A stretch of DNA of 64,000 nt from Caenimonas soli (GCF_013155545.1 NZ_JABJVV010000001.1:62001-126000), one strand, 5' to 3'. Positions 23,746 to 35,527 are shown, counted from the stretch's first letter. Made by a program: numbers and translations. The notes: generated from the letters alone by a model not told the origin.

Positions 23746-24654
23746 CTATAGCTTGCCGGCAGACCGCGCCTCCAACGCCCGGATCTGTTCGCGCGCTTCG
23801 TCACCTTCGGGAATCGGCCGGCCGCTGTCGCGCCATTCCACCGCGGCCTTGAAGCCCTCGGCCTGCGCATAGCGGCGGAACCACAGGCCTTCGGGGTTGT
23901 GGCGGGTGATGCCGTCGAACAATGTCGCCATCTGCTGGCTTTGCTCCAGTCCCATGGCGAGCATGACCTGGTTGACCACCATCTTGTGCATGGCCAGGTG
24001 GTTGCGCGGCACGCCGGCGATGCGCGCGGCGAGCTTCATCGTCGCCGCTTCCAGCTCGGACGCTGGTACTGCCTCGTTGGCCAGGCCCCATTGCGCGGCT
24101 GTCTTGCCGTCGATGGTGTCGCCGGTGAACATGAGCTGCTTGGCGCGTGTGGGCCCCAGCCGGTAGGTCCACATCGCCGTGGTGGGACAGCCCCAGACAC
24201 GTGTGGGCATGTAGCCGATGTGAGCGTCATCGGCCATCACCAGCAGGTCGCAGCACAGGGCGATGTCGCTTCCGCCCGCCGCGGCGTAACCGTGGACCTT
24301 GGCAATGGTGGGCTTGGGGCTGCGCCACAGGCTCATGAAGTCCTCGGTGTTGCGCTTCATGTACGCGTAGTCGCTCATGGGGTCCCAGGGATGGCGTTCC
24401 TGCTGGCACGGATGGTCGATGCGGCCTTCGCCAAACATCGTCAGGTCGTAGCCGCCACAGAAGCCCTTGCCGGCGCCTTCGACCACGACGACGTGCACCT
24501 CGTCCTCGCTGTTCGCCCAATCGATTGCGGCGCGGATTTCACGCGGTGTCGCGTCGTTGATGGCATTCAGGCGTTCGGGCCGGTTGAGCAGGAGGCGGGC
24601 GATGCGCGGGTTGGTCGCATCCTGGGTGATTCGCAGCGTGCTGAAGTCAGGCAT
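23746..24654 (-). CDS. Enoyl-CoA hydratase/crotonase family protein
   Basis: A 302-residue crotonase-fold protein. The oxyanion-hole motifs [15 protein letters not shown] and [21 protein letters not shown] are visible. However, where crotonases usually carry the catalytic glutamate (PExxxG), this protein has MPTRVWGCP, so it may not be a hydratase; isomerase, hydrolase or other crotonase chemistry is possible. The longer-than-usual C-terminus ([27 protein letters not shown]) resembles uncharacterised Burkholderiales members. It is monocistronic and convergent to the tct operon. Confidence 0.93.
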   Translation of the reverse strand: MPDFSTLRITQDATNPRIARLLLNRPERLNAINDATPREIRAAIDWANSEDEVHVVVVEGAGKGFCGGYDLTMFGEGRIDHPCQQERHPWDPMSDYAYMKRNTEDFMSLWRSPKPTIAKVHGYAAAGGSDIALCCDLLVMADDAHIGYMPTRVWGCPTTAMWTYRLGPTRAKQLMFTGDTIDGKTAAQWGLANEAVPASELEAATMKLAARIAGVPRNHLAMHKMVVNQVMLAMGLEQSQQMATLFDGITRHNPEGLWFRRYAQAEGFKAAVEWRDSGRPIPEGDEAREQIRALEARSAGKL

Positions 24655-24770
24655 GGGCTATCTCCTTTCGTGACAGTTGCAGCCTACACGGCACTGGCTT
24701 GCCTGCCTGCAACGCCCGTGACTTCCGCCTTCTAGAGTGAAGCCACCTTGAATTTCGATGGGAGCGAAGC

Positions 24771-24971
24771 ATGGGCAGCAGCAACACCAGCGTGGGCCGT
24801 GGACCGGCGCACGGCGGGAACGAAAATCACGACGGCGATCCGCTCAACAAGACTTTCGGAGAGACGGTCAAGGAGGAGCCGCCGGCGGGCAACGACCTGA
24901 TCCTCGAGCAGGAGGAGCAGCGGCAACCCTCCACCAAGACCCCCGGGGAACTGCCTAGTCGCAAAGGCTGA
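24771..24971 (+). CDS. Small hydrophilic disordered protein
   Basis: A 66-residue protein with GGGAGCGAAGC before the ATG. It has no hydrophobic segment and is rich in G, N, E, P and S (SSNTSVGRGPAHGGNENHDG, then LILEQEEQRQPSTKTPGELP). It resembles other small hydrophilic proteins in this window (13629, 13855) and hydrophilin-like stress proteins. An AGCCTACA sequence, a weaker match to the recurring motif, lies 83 bases upstream. No family recognised. Confidence 0.55.
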   Translation: MGSSNTSVGRGPAHGGNENHDGDPLNKTFGETVKEEPPAGNDLILEQEEQRQPSTKTPGELPSRKG

Positions 24972-24983
24972 GCTGTCGGGCGT

Positions 24984-24991
24984 GTCCTACA
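24984..24991 (+). promoter_or_regulatory. GTCCTACA motif before the CHRD lipoprotein gene
   Basis: Exact octamer, 63 bases before the ATG at 25054 and directly after the small gene 24771-24971. Confidence 0.4.
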
Positions 24992-25053
24992 GACAGCCCG
25001 AACAGGCCATGCCCAAAATTACGGTCCATCCCGGCAATACCAAGGAGAAAGCC

Positions 25054-25512
25054 ATGATGACCCGCCACACCGTTCTTCGCACCGCCCTCGCTGCGGGCCT
25101 CGTCGCCCTCACCGTGGCCGGCTGCGGCCAGATGCGACCCTCGCAAAAAATGGACATCTATGAGGCCACCCTCACTGGCGCCCAGGAGGTTCCGCCCAGC
25201 ACGTCAGCAGGCAGAGGCACGGCCGAAATCCAGTTCAACAGCAATACCAACGCGTTGACCTGGAAGGTGACCTATAGCGGCCTTTCGGGCCCGCTCACCG
25301 GCGCCCATATTCATGGACCCGCGGCCGCCGGCGCGAACGCGGGCATCGTCGTTCCCTTCAGCGGCAACCTGAATGCGCAGCCGATCCAGGGGCAGGCCAC
25401 CATCACGCCGGCCCAGTTCGGCGACCTGGCTGCCGGCCTCTGGTATGTGAACCTGCATACCGCGCAATCCCCGGGCGGCGAGATCCGCGGCCAGCTGCGC
25501 CGCCGCCAGTAA
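25054..25512 (+). CDS. CHRD-domain lipoprotein
   Basis: A 152-residue lipoprotein: the start at 25054 (AAGGAG upstream) gives MMTRHTVLRTALAAGLVALT followed by lipobox VAGC. The mature domain has the CHRD pattern: YEATLTGAQEVPPSTSAGRG, LTWKVTYSGLSGPLTGAHIHGPA and the closing GLWYVNLHTAQSPGGEIRGQL. CHRD domains are found in chordin and many bacterial envelope proteins; their bacterial role is unknown. An in-frame codon at 24982 would add a non-signal leader and is rejected. Confidence 0.94.
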   Translation: MMTRHTVLRTALAAGLVALTVAGCGQMRPSQKMDIYEATLTGAQEVPPSTSAGRGTAEIQFNSNTNALTWKVTYSGLSGPLTGAHIHGPAAAGANAGIVVPFSGNLNAQPIQGQATITPAQFGDLAAGLWYVNLHTAQSPGGEIRGQLRRRQ

Positions 25513-25547
25513 GCTGCTGATGGCCGCGGTTGCGCGGCCGCGATCGA

Positions 25548-25579
25548 GGCGATATAGTTGCCCACGCAACTATATCGCC
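25548..25579. promoter_or_regulatory. Perfect palindromic operator, probably for the MarR protein at 27366
   Basis: GGCGATATAGTTGC (25548-25561) and GCAACTATATCGCC (25566-25579) are perfect 14-base arms with a 4-base spacer CCAC. The core ATAGTTGC-N4-GCAACTAT is typical for MarR-family repressors. It ends one base before the GTG start of the monooxygenase gene, so bound repressor would also cover the translation start. The MarR gene is the third gene of this operon. Confidence 0.8.
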
Positions 25580-25580
25580 C

Positions 25581-27182
25581 GTGCCTCAATCCCCATCTTC
25601 CATCGCACCTGACGGCGTCCCCGTCCTCATCGCGGGCGGTGGCCCGGTGGGGCTGACCCTGTCCGCTTTGCTGGCACGCCACGGCATCGCCAGCCTTGTG
25701 ATCGAGGCGGACGAGGGCTATTGCACCGGCAGCCGCGCCATCTGCATCTCGCGCCGGTCGCAGGAAATCATGGGCTGGGCCGGCGCCGACGGGCCGCTGG
25801 TGAACACGGGCCTGCCGTGGACGGGTGGACGCAGCTATTGGCGCGACACCGAGGTGCTGCATTTCCAGATGCCCAGCGAGCTGAACCAGCGCTTCGCGCC
25901 CATGGTCAACATCCAGCAGTACTACATAGAACAGTTCGCGCACGAAGCGTTGCAGCGGGCGCCCGAACTGGCCCAGGTGCAATGGAGCAGCCGCGTTGTG
26001 GGTGTGCGCGACAAGCCGGACGAGGAGGGCGTCGAGGTCGATATCCAGACGCCGACGGGCCGGCAAACGATTCGCGCCGGCTGGGTCGTCGCGTGCGACG
26101 GCGGCCGAAGCACGGTGCGCGAGCAGCTCGGGTTGCAACTGGAGGGCACCCAGTACGAGGGCCGCTACGTGATCGTCGACGTCGTGCAGAAAACCAGGCG
26201 GCCGATCGAGCGCCTGGCCTGGTTCGACCCGCCTTCCAACCCGGGCTCCACCATCCTCATGCACCGCCAGCCCAATGACGTCTGGCGCATCGACTACCAG
26301 ATCCGGGACGACGAGGACCCGGCCGAAGCCGTCAAGCCCGAGAACGTGCTGCCGCGCGTGCGCAGCCACCTGGCGATGATCGGCGAGAACGAGCCCTGGG
26401 AACCACTGTGGATCTCGATCTACAACGCCAAGTGCCTGACGCTGCCTCGCTACCGCTATGGCCGGGTGTTTTTTGCCGGAGACGCGGCCCACCTGGTGCC
26501 GATCTTCGGGGTGCGCGGGCTCAATTCCGGCCTGGACGATGCGGGCAACCTGGCCTGGAAGCTGGCGCGCGTGATCGAAGGTAGCGCTCCCGACGAATTG
26601 TTGGACAGCTACTCCACCGAGCGGGTGCATGCAACGCGCGAGAACATCGCCTACGGAGCCAAGAGCACCGAGTTCATGGCCCCGCCCAACTTCGCCTTCA
26701 AGCTGATGCGCGAGGCGACCCTGCGCCTGGCGGTGTCGGACGCGAAGGTCCGCTCCCTGATCAATCCGCGCCAGTCGTCGCCGATCGCCTATGTCGGATC
26801 GCCCCTCAACGTCCTCCAGCAGGGCCAGTGGGCCAACGGCCTCGCCGAACCGGGCCTGCCGGCGCCCGAAGCCCTGTTGCAAGGGCCGCATGGAAACTTT
26901 CACCTGACTCAGCGCTTCGGCAAGGACTTCATTTGTCTCGTTTTCAGCGACGGCGCCTTGCCCACGGCTGTGAAGGAATTGGCAACTCACGGCATCGCGG
27001 TGTTGGATATTCCCCCGCAGGCTGATAGCCTCGGCCAAGCGCGCCAGCGTTATGGCCTGCCGGATGCGCAGGCTGCCGGCCTGGTGCTGGTGCGCCCGGA
27101 CGGCTATGTCATGGGCCGCTGGCGAGGCCTCGAGCCGCGGGCGCTGCTGGATGCATTCAACAAGAAAGGATTTACGGAATGA
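25581..27182 (+). CDS. FAD-dependent aromatic monooxygenase (MhpA/PheA-TfdB group)
   Basis: The GTG at 25581 lies directly after the operator and gives 533 residues. The FAD domain starts VPVLIAGGGPVGLTLSALLA (GxGxxG); further signatures are ACDGGRSTVREQLGL (DG motif) and RVFFAGDAAHLVPIFGVRGLNSGLDD (parts: VFFAGDAAHLVP, GVRGLNSGLDD). The C-terminal thioredoxin-like domain is present (VLVRPDGYVMGRWRG). It would hydroxylate an aromatic substrate, with NAD(P)H. It overlaps the DUF2783 gene by 4 bases. An alternative upstream start at 25530 would place the operator inside the gene and is unlikely. Confidence 0.93.
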   Translation: MPQSPSSIAPDGVPVLIAGGGPVGLTLSALLARHGIASLVIEADEGYCTGSRAICISRRSQEIMGWAGADGPLVNTGLPWTGGRSYWRDTEVLHFQMPSELNQRFAPMVNIQQYYIEQFAHEALQRAPELAQVQWSSRVVGVRDKPDEEGVEVDIQTPTGRQTIRAGWVVACDGGRSTVREQLGLQLEGTQYEGRYVIVDVVQKTRRPIERLAWFDPPSNPGSTILMHRQPNDVWRIDYQIRDDEDPAEAVKPENVLPRVRSHLAMIGENEPWEPLWISIYNAKCLTLPRYRYGRVFFAGDAAHLVPIFGVRGLNSGLDDAGNLAWKLARVIEGSAPDELLDSYSTERVHATRENIAYGAKSTEFMAPPNFAFKLMREATLRLAVSDAKVRSLINPRQSSPIAYVGSPLNVLQQGQWANGLAEPGLPAPEALLQGPHGNFHLTQRFGKDFICLVFSDGALPTAVKELATHGIAVLDIPPQADSLGQARQRYGLPDAQAAGLVLVRPDGYVMGRWRGLEPRALLDAFNKKGFTE

Positions 27183-27376
27183 CGGATAACGACCTGGACC
27201 GCAGCTATTCGGCGCTGTGCGAATCGCTGGCCAGCGTGGGTGAGAGCAAAGGCGAGTTGTTCCTCTCCATGGTCTGCCTGTCGCTCATGGCCCGCTATGA
27301 GCGTGCAGAAGATGTTCTGACCCTGATCGACAACGTCCACGCCCAATGCGCGGCCGAGGTGGAGGATGGTGCCTGA
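27179..27376 (+). CDS. DUF2783-family small protein
   Basis: A 65-residue protein overlapping the monooxygenase by ATGA. It matches DUF2783 (SYSALCESLASVGESKGELF, then LMARYERAEDVLTLID), a family found almost only beside FAD aromatic monooxygenases. It may stabilise or assist the oxygenase; no activity is known. It overlaps the MarR gene by 11 bases. Confidence 0.9.
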   Translation: MTDNDLDRSYSALCESLASVGESKGELFLSMVCLSLMARYERAEDVLTLIDNVHAQCAAEVEDGA

Positions 27377-27824
27377 GCCAGCCAGTCCCGCGTCGCTGGA
27401 CCGGACGCTGAGCTATCGCCTGCACCTGGTCAACAAGCTCACCGACAAATCCAGCGCCGACGCCTATGCCCAGGAATTCGGGCTGCCGGTCGGCCAGGCG
27501 CGTTGCCTGGCGGCAATCGGCCGATTTGCTCCACTCTCGGTGGTCGACCTCGCCGGCAAATCAAACCTCGACAAAGCACAGGCCAGCCGCGCCTCGCAGG
27601 CCCTGGTGGAGCGTGGCCTGGTTGCCAAGCGGCCCAGCGACAGCGATGCCCGCAGCGTGGTGCTGAGCTTGACCCCGCGCGGCCGCAAGCTGTGGGCCGG
27701 CGTCATGGACCTGATCGGGCAGCGAAACAGCGAGATATTCGGTTGCCTGAGCCCGGCGGAGCGGAAAGAACTGGGCCGCATGCTGGACCGCCTGATCGAG
27801 CACGCGCGGCCCCAATACCCATAA
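27366..27824 (+). CDS. MarR-family transcriptional repressor
   Basis: A 152-residue MarR regulator: dimerisation helices at the ends, winged helix in FAPLSVVDLAGKSNLDKAQASRASQALVERGLV (parts: LSVVDLAGKSNLDKAQAS, LVERGLVAKR) and wing RPSDSDARSVVLSLTPRGRKL. It belongs to the operon with the FAD monooxygenase and is the best candidate to bind the palindrome at 25548-25579, with an aromatic substrate as inducer. The start codon follows GGAGG almost directly, so a slightly later GTG is also possible. Confidence 0.94.
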   Translation: MVPEPASPASLDRTLSYRLHLVNKLTDKSSADAYAQEFGLPVGQARCLAAIGRFAPLSVVDLAGKSNLDKAQASRASQALVERGLVAKRPSDSDARSVVLSLTPRGRKLWAGVMDLIGQRNSEIFGCLSPAERKELGRMLDRLIEHARPQYP

Positions 27825-27882
27825 GGCTGGCGCTTTGAGGCCTTAAATCGTAAAATCGAGGGTTCCCCCCAATAAAGCCCCG

Positions 27883-30156
<2,274 letters not shown>

Positions 30157-30165
30157 CAGCCCGCT

Positions 30166-32550
30166 CTAGCCGTGTGCGTCTTCGATCAGGCGCGCAGCCT
30201 CGGGGTCCTCGATCAGCCGTAACACGTGGTCGGGATTCACGGGTTTGGTGAAGTGAAAATCGAAGCCTGCCTTCTTCGCCGCGGCCCGGTCCCGCTCCTG
30301 TCCCCAGCCGGTGATCGCGACGAGCAGGGTGGACTCCCCGCCCGGCGAGGAGCGGATGGCACTGGCGACCTCGTTGCCGCTCATGCGGGGCATGCCGATG
30401 TCGAGCAGGGCGACCTCGGGTGCTTGCTCGTTGAACTGCTGCAGCGCCGCCTCGCCATCGAAGGCGAGCGACACATCGTGGCCCTCCAGCCGCAGCACTT
30501 CCGCCAGGCTCTCGGCGGCGTCCCGGTTGTCATCGGCCACCAGTACGCGGCGTGAGCGGCCGGCCCCGTTCACCGTGGGCTTGGCCGAAACGGCGTGGGC
30601 GGGGGCTTCGCAAAGGTCCAGCCGCAAGGTGAAGGTGCTGCCGCGGCCCACGCCCTCGCTTTGGGCGGTCAGCGTCGCACCATGCATCTGCGCCAGCCCG
30701 CGCGACAGCGCCAAGCCGATGCCAAGCCCCGTAGCGCCACCCGAATGCGGGTTGCGCACCTGGGTGAACATCTCGAATACGCGCTCGAGCGAGTCGCGCG
30801 GGATGCCGATCCCGTTGTCGCTGACCTCGATGACGGCGTCATTGCCTTCACGCCGGGCCGTGAGGCGAACGGTGCCTCGAGGGTGCGTGTATTTGGACGC
30901 GTTGGTGAGCAGGTTGGAAATCACCTGGGCAATGCGTATGGAATCCACCATGGCCCACAACGGGGCGTCCGGCCACTCGATGATCAGCTGCTGCTTGCGC
31001 GCTTCGATAACCGGCCGGGCCGCTTCCAGCGCCGAGTCGGCGGCCTGGCGCAGGTCGCTGACCATCCTTCGCAACTCGAGCTTGCCGCGGGTGATGCGCG
31101 ACACGTCCAGCAGGTCGTCCAGCAGCACCGCCATGTTGCCGACCTGGCGCTCGATCACTTCCAGGCTCCAGCGCTGCTGCTCCGGCTTCGCCTCCGGCGA
31201 TCGGGCGATCATCGCGGCCTGCCGGATCGGAGCCAATGGATTGCGCAGCTCATGCGCCAGCGTGGCCAGGAACTCGTCCTTTCGCTGGTCGGCTTCGCGC
31301 AGGGTCTGTTCGTGGAACTTTCGCTCGGTCACGTCGGTGAACCAGACCGCCAAGCCGCCTTCGCAGGGCGATGCGATGACGTGGAACCAACCCTCGGACG
31401 GATGGGTGGAACGGAATTCGAACTCGACCGTTGCGTCCTTTTCGAGCGCCATCACGTATTGGGATAGCACACCCGGCTCATCCCAGGCGCCCGGCAGGAC
31501 ATCACGAACGGCGTGGCCGACCAGTTCGGGCACCTCGTGGCCCAGCAGGTGCGCAGCCGCACTGTTCATGTAGTCCCAGCGCAGGTCGACAACGGTCCCG
31601 TCCGCATCGCGCAGCGGTTTGAACAGGCAGAACGCAACGGCGGAACTTTCCAGCGCCACCTCGACTTGCCGCGACAAGGCCAGGGCGTTCTGGCGCAGCG
31701 CTTCATGTTCGATCAGAACGGACGCCATCTGCGAGCAGAGGTCGCCCAGCTGGTCATCGCGCGGCGTGCGTTCCTTGGGCTCCGGGAAATAGATCGAAAC
31801 CACGCCGAACGCTTCACCGGCCCGGTTGAACATGGGCCTGCTGTGGATGCACCGGAAACCTTCCTGGCGGCCTAGCTCGCGAAACTCGGCGAAGTTGGGG
31901 TCCTGCTCGATGTCCTCCACCACGACCACGCGCTGCTCGAGAAAGGCGACGCCGCAGGCCCCTTGCCCGACCGGCAGGGCACTCAGCGCGATCTCGGCTT
32001 CCGGGCTGAAGCCCAGTGTTGCAGCGGCCGTGAGCGTTGCCGAATTGGTGTCGCAGAGCGAAACCAGTCCGTGCCTGGCACTCTGCAGTTCGCACAGCGA
32101 TCGCAAGATGGCAGTGAGCTGGCCCCTCAGGTCGGGCAGCAAGGCGATGCGGTTGCCGAGCTCTTGCAGGGCCTGAAGGTCCTGCACCTGCGAGTTGAGG
32201 TCCTGCTCGCGGAAACGCGACCGATGCAGCTTGTCACCCACCACCAGGAGCACGACCGCGGCCGCCACGTAGAGCGCGATCGAAACCCTGTCGCCGACGT
32301 TCGCTACGCCGAAGCCGGCGGGATCGAGCCAGAACATGGAATTGATCAGGCCGCCCACCAGAACGATCAGCGCGGGCCGCCATCCCAACCACATTGCGGC
32401 GATCCCAATCGCGGCAAGGAAAAAGGGGAAGGGCGTCCGGGTGCCCAGAAGGGGCCGTAGCGACCACTGCAGGAACACGGCAAGCAGCAGCAGCACAACG
32501 GCTATCGCAAAGGCCCGGGGCGGAGAAAGCCGTAACGGAGTCGCTTGCAT
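30166..32550 (-). CDS. Hybrid sensor histidine kinase, membrane-GAF-PAS-HK-REC
   Basis: A 794-residue protein. About four membrane segments (~12-107) form a KdpD-type (DUF4118) sensor; a GAF domain lies at ~120-285 and a PAS domain at ~300-415. The HisKA motif FLATLAHELRNPLAPIRQ has phospho-accepting H433; the HATPase has NLLTNASKYT (N box), VSDNGIGIP (G1) and GLGIGLALSRGLAQMHG (G2). The C-terminal receiver has D717 (ALLDIGMPRMSGNEV). A hybrid kinase needs a partner phosphotransfer protein or regulator; none is adjacent. It begins 28 bases after the next hybrid kinase ends, same strand. Confidence 0.95.
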   Translation of the reverse strand: MQATPLRLSPPRAFAIAVVLLLLAVFLQWSLRPLLGTRTPFPFFLAAIGIAAMWLGWRPALIVLVGGLINSMFWLDPAGFGVANVGDRVSIALYVAAAVVLLVVGDKLHRSRFREQDLNSQVQDLQALQELGNRIALLPDLRGQLTAILRSLCELQSARHGLVSLCDTNSATLTAAATLGFSPEAEIALSALPVGQGACGVAFLEQRVVVVEDIEQDPNFAEFRELGRQEGFRCIHSRPMFNRAGEAFGVVSIYFPEPKERTPRDDQLGDLCSQMASVLIEHEALRQNALALSRQVEVALESSAVAFCLFKPLRDADGTVVDLRWDYMNSAAAHLLGHEVPELVGHAVRDVLPGAWDEPGVLSQYVMALEKDATVEFEFRSTHPSEGWFHVIASPCEGGLAVWFTDVTERKFHEQTLREADQRKDEFLATLAHELRNPLAPIRQAAMIARSPEAKPEQQRWSLEVIERQVGNMAVLLDDLLDVSRITRGKLELRRMVSDLRQAADSALEAARPVIEARKQQLIIEWPDAPLWAMVDSIRIAQVISNLLTNASKYTHPRGTVRLTARREGNDAVIEVSDNGIGIPRDSLERVFEMFTQVRNPHSGGATGLGIGLALSRGLAQMHGATLTAQSEGVGRGSTFTLRLDLCEAPAHAVSAKPTVNGAGRSRRVLVADDNRDAAESLAEVLRLEGHDVSLAFDGEAALQQFNEQAPEVALLDIGMPRMSGNEVASAIRSSPGGESTLLVAITGWGQERDRAAAKKAGFDFHFTKPVNPDHVLRLIEDPEAARLIEDAHG

Positions 32551-32578
32551 GGCACTGCGCGGGCTGGCGGCCTCTTTT

Positions 32579-35416
32579 TCAGGCCGAGTGCACCGGGTCC
32601 TGTGACATACGCGGGTCGGTGATGTGGGCCAAGAGTTCATCCACCGCTTCGAGCCCGGCGGGCTTGGTCAGGTGATGGTCGAACCCGGCTTTGCGCGAGC
32701 GAGCCCGGTCGTCCTTCGCGCCCCAGCCGGTCAGGGCCACCAGCACCGCCTCGCGGGTGTGCGGCGACGCGCGCAACTCCCTGGCAACCTCGTAGCCGTC
32801 CTTGCCTGGCATGCCGATGTCCAGGAAGACGATGTCGGGATGGAATTCGTGGGCCATTCGCACCGCCTCGTCCCCGTCATTGGCCACGCGTGTGCTGTGG
32901 CCGCTCAATTCCAGCAGCGCCGCCAGGCTCTCGGCCGCATCCGCGTTGTCGTCCACCACCAGCACCCGGCGGGATGGCGCGCCTTCGGCTGCGCCTTCCG
33001 GAAGGATCGGAAGCTCGCGCTCCTTGGGCGCTTCGGCCAGTGGCAGCCGGACGGTGAAGGTACTGCCGCCGCCGTTGCCCGCACTCTCCACCGTCACCGT
33101 ACCGCCGTGCAGTTCCACCAGGCGGCGCACCAGCGCCAGACCGATGCCCAGGCCGCCCTGTGAGCGATCCCGGTTGCGCCCGACCTGCGTGAACATCTCG
33201 AACACCTCGGGCAGTGATTCGGTAGCGATGCCCACGCCGGTGTCGGACACGGCTATGGCTACCCGGCTGGCTTCCCTGCGCACCGTCAGCTCGATATGCC
33301 CGCCGTGTGGCGTGTACTTGGCGGCATTGTTCAAGAGGTTGCTCACCACCTGCGCCAGGCGGGTGGCGTCGGCAACGATCTGCAGGGTGCTTTCCGGGAC
33401 GTGCACCTCCAGCGTATGGCCTGCCGACGTAATCAGTGGCATGCTGGTCTCCACCGCGCTGCTCAGCACGTTCTTGAGAGTGACCCGCTCTTTCTTGAGC
33501 TCGACCTTGCCGCTCGAGATCCGTGCGATGTCGAGCAAGTCGTCCACCAGCCGCACCAGGTGCTTGAGCTGGCGCTCCATCATCTCGCGGGCGCGTTCCT
33601 GCGCCGGGGGGTTGTTCATCGCCCTCCGCAGCAGCTGCAAGCCATTGGTCAGAGGCGCCAGCGGGTTGCGCAGCTCGTGGGCGAGGGTCGCCAGGAATTC
33701 CGTCTTGCGCCGGTCGATCTCGGCCAGCTCGGTCGCCAGTTGCCGCAGGTTCTCCTCGGTGCGCTTTCGTTCGCTGATGTCGTTGAACAGGATCGCCACC
33801 TTGTCGCTGCCGGGCCCGCCCAGGCGAGTCGCATAGACGTCGAACCAGCGTCCCAAGGCGCTGCCGTACTCTTCGAAGCGCACCGCATCCCCGGTGGCGG
33901 CAACCCGCGAATACGTGTCGAACCAATGCTGTTCGTGGTTGGGCACGAGCTCTTTGACGCTCTTGCCTGCCGCCCCGACCAGGCCGGTGTGCTTGGCGAA
34001 AGCCGGGTTCATCTCCAGGAACCGGAAATCGACGACCCGGCCGGACTCGTCGGACATCAGCTCGATCACGCAGAAGCCCTCGTCCATGGAGTCGAACAGC
34101 GTGCGATAGCGCTCTTCGCTGGCGCGGAGTTCTTCCTCGGCGCGCTTGCGATCGGTGATGTCCGCGGCCGTGCCGAGGATGCGCCGCGGCGAGCCGTCCG
34201 CGCCGGGCCGCAGGATGCCCGTGAGTTCCATCCATCGCACCTCGCCGTCTTCACGATTGACGAAGCGGCCCTCGAACTGCAGGCGCATGCCCAGCGTGGC
34301 GGTGAACATCATGGCCTGCTCGAACGATTCGCTGTCGTCAGGATGCACGAACCCCGTGACGAACTGCTCCGCCGTGGCAGGCTCGTTGGCAGGCGTCATC
34401 CCGAACAACTGATGAACGCGTTCGTTCTCCCAGCTGATGCTGTTGTTGGTGGCGTCCCAGACCCAGATGCCCAGCCCCGCGGCATCCGTCGCCAGCCGCA
34501 CACGCTCTTCGCTGGCGCGCAGCCGCTCCTCGCTTTCGCGGATCAGGGCTGCGGCCGCTTCGGCCTCCTCACGCCGCACCTGCTCGGTGGCGGCCGCCTC
34601 GCGTGCCGACTGCGCCTCCTGGCGTGAAGTGATGTCATGCATCGACACCACGGCGCCGAGCTTGTGGCCGGTTTCGTCATAAAGGGGCTGGCCGCTGGCG
34701 ACCACACTCCGAGGCTTGCGGCCTTTGGGAGCGATGACCAGTTCGGTGTTGTGGACCTGCTCTCCCGAAAGGGCGCGAAACAGCGGTGTTTCCTCCTTGG
34801 CCAGCGGGGTCTTGCCGTCGGCGGCGTAGAGGTCGTACTCGCCGGCCCACTGCTCGGCATCCAGCGAGCGGAAGGCGAGGCCGTGAAATTCGCGTGTCGC
34901 CCGGTTGAACAGGGTCAGTTTGCCATCGGGGCCGCAGGCCACGATTCCGTCTTCGACCGCTTCGAGCACCGCGGACAGGAAGACTCGATCCTGCACTGCC
35001 TGCTGCTCGGCTGCCTGGAGTTCCTGCTTGCTGCGATGCAGTTCGACGAAGAAGGCGACCTTGGCTTTGAGCACCGCGGGCATCAGCGGCTTGCCCAGGA
35101 AGTCGACCGCGCCCATGGCATAAGCCTCTTCGATGGAAACGTCGGACGGATCGGCCGTGATGAAAATGATGGGCGTGGCGCGCGAACGCCTCTGCGCGCG
35201 GATCAGGCGCGCGGTTTCGAAGCCGTCCATGCCCGGCATGCGCACGTCCAGCAATATCGCGGCGAAATCCGCATCGCGCAGCTGCCTGAGCGCGGCTTCA
35301 CCGGAGGACACGGGCACCAGCGGCTCACCCAGCTCCTGCAGCACCGCCTCGAGAGCCAACAAATTGGCAGGCTCGTCATCGACAAGCAGAATCGGGGCCG
35401 GGGGGCGGGTATTCAC
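32579..35416 (-). CDS. Hybrid histidine kinase, REC-PAS-PAS-PAS-HK-REC
   Basis: A 945-residue soluble kinase. An N-terminal receiver (6-125) carries D57 (FAAILLDVRMPGMDGFETAR), unusual before PAS domains. Three PAS/PAC domains occupy about 140-260, 300-420 and 430-550. HisKA has FLATLAHELRNPLAPL with H580 and the HATPase has LLNNAAKYTPHGGHIEL and GLGIGLALVRRLVELHGG. The C-terminal receiver has D866 (IVFLDIGMPGKDGYEVAR). There is no membrane segment; signal is likely cytoplasmic. Possibly cotranscribed with the kinase at 30166. Confidence 0.95.
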   Translation of the reverse strand: MNTRPPAPILLVDDEPANLLALEAVLQELGEPLVPVSSGEAALRQLRDADFAAILLDVRMPGMDGFETARLIRAQRRSRATPIIFITADPSDVSIEEAYAMGAVDFLGKPLMPAVLKAKVAFFVELHRSKQELQAAEQQAVQDRVFLSAVLEAVEDGIVACGPDGKLTLFNRATREFHGLAFRSLDAEQWAGEYDLYAADGKTPLAKEETPLFRALSGEQVHNTELVIAPKGRKPRSVVASGQPLYDETGHKLGAVVSMHDITSRQEAQSAREAAATEQVRREEAEAAAALIRESEERLRASEERVRLATDAAGLGIWVWDATNNSISWENERVHQLFGMTPANEPATAEQFVTGFVHPDDSESFEQAMMFTATLGMRLQFEGRFVNREDGEVRWMELTGILRPGADGSPRRILGTAADITDRKRAEEELRASEERYRTLFDSMDEGFCVIELMSDESGRVVDFRFLEMNPAFAKHTGLVGAAGKSVKELVPNHEQHWFDTYSRVAATGDAVRFEEYGSALGRWFDVYATRLGGPGSDKVAILFNDISERKRTEENLRQLATELAEIDRRKTEFLATLAHELRNPLAPLTNGLQLLRRAMNNPPAQERAREMMERQLKHLVRLVDDLLDIARISSGKVELKKERVTLKNVLSSAVETSMPLITSAGHTLEVHVPESTLQIVADATRLAQVVSNLLNNAAKYTPHGGHIELTVRREASRVAIAVSDTGVGIATESLPEVFEMFTQVGRNRDRSQGGLGIGLALVRRLVELHGGTVTVESAGNGGGSTFTVRLPLAEAPKERELPILPEGAAEGAPSRRVLVVDDNADAAESLAALLELSGHSTRVANDGDEAVRMAHEFHPDIVFLDIGMPGKDGYEVARELRASPHTREAVLVALTGWGAKDDRARSRKAGFDHHLTKPAGLEAVDELLAHITDPRMSQDPVHSA

Positions 35417-35527
35417 TCACCAAAGCTACTCCAAAAACGTCGAACTCAACGTCGGAAAAACACGCAACATGAGCCCCCTCGAAGAAGGCGGCGCCAACAT
35501 AATGGGAAATGAAGAAGCCCCGCACGC

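Noticed and set aside
25311-27038. A 575-residue minus-strand frame opposite the FAD monooxygenase
   Set aside because: Shadow of the monooxygenase and CHRD genes; no recognisable motifs.
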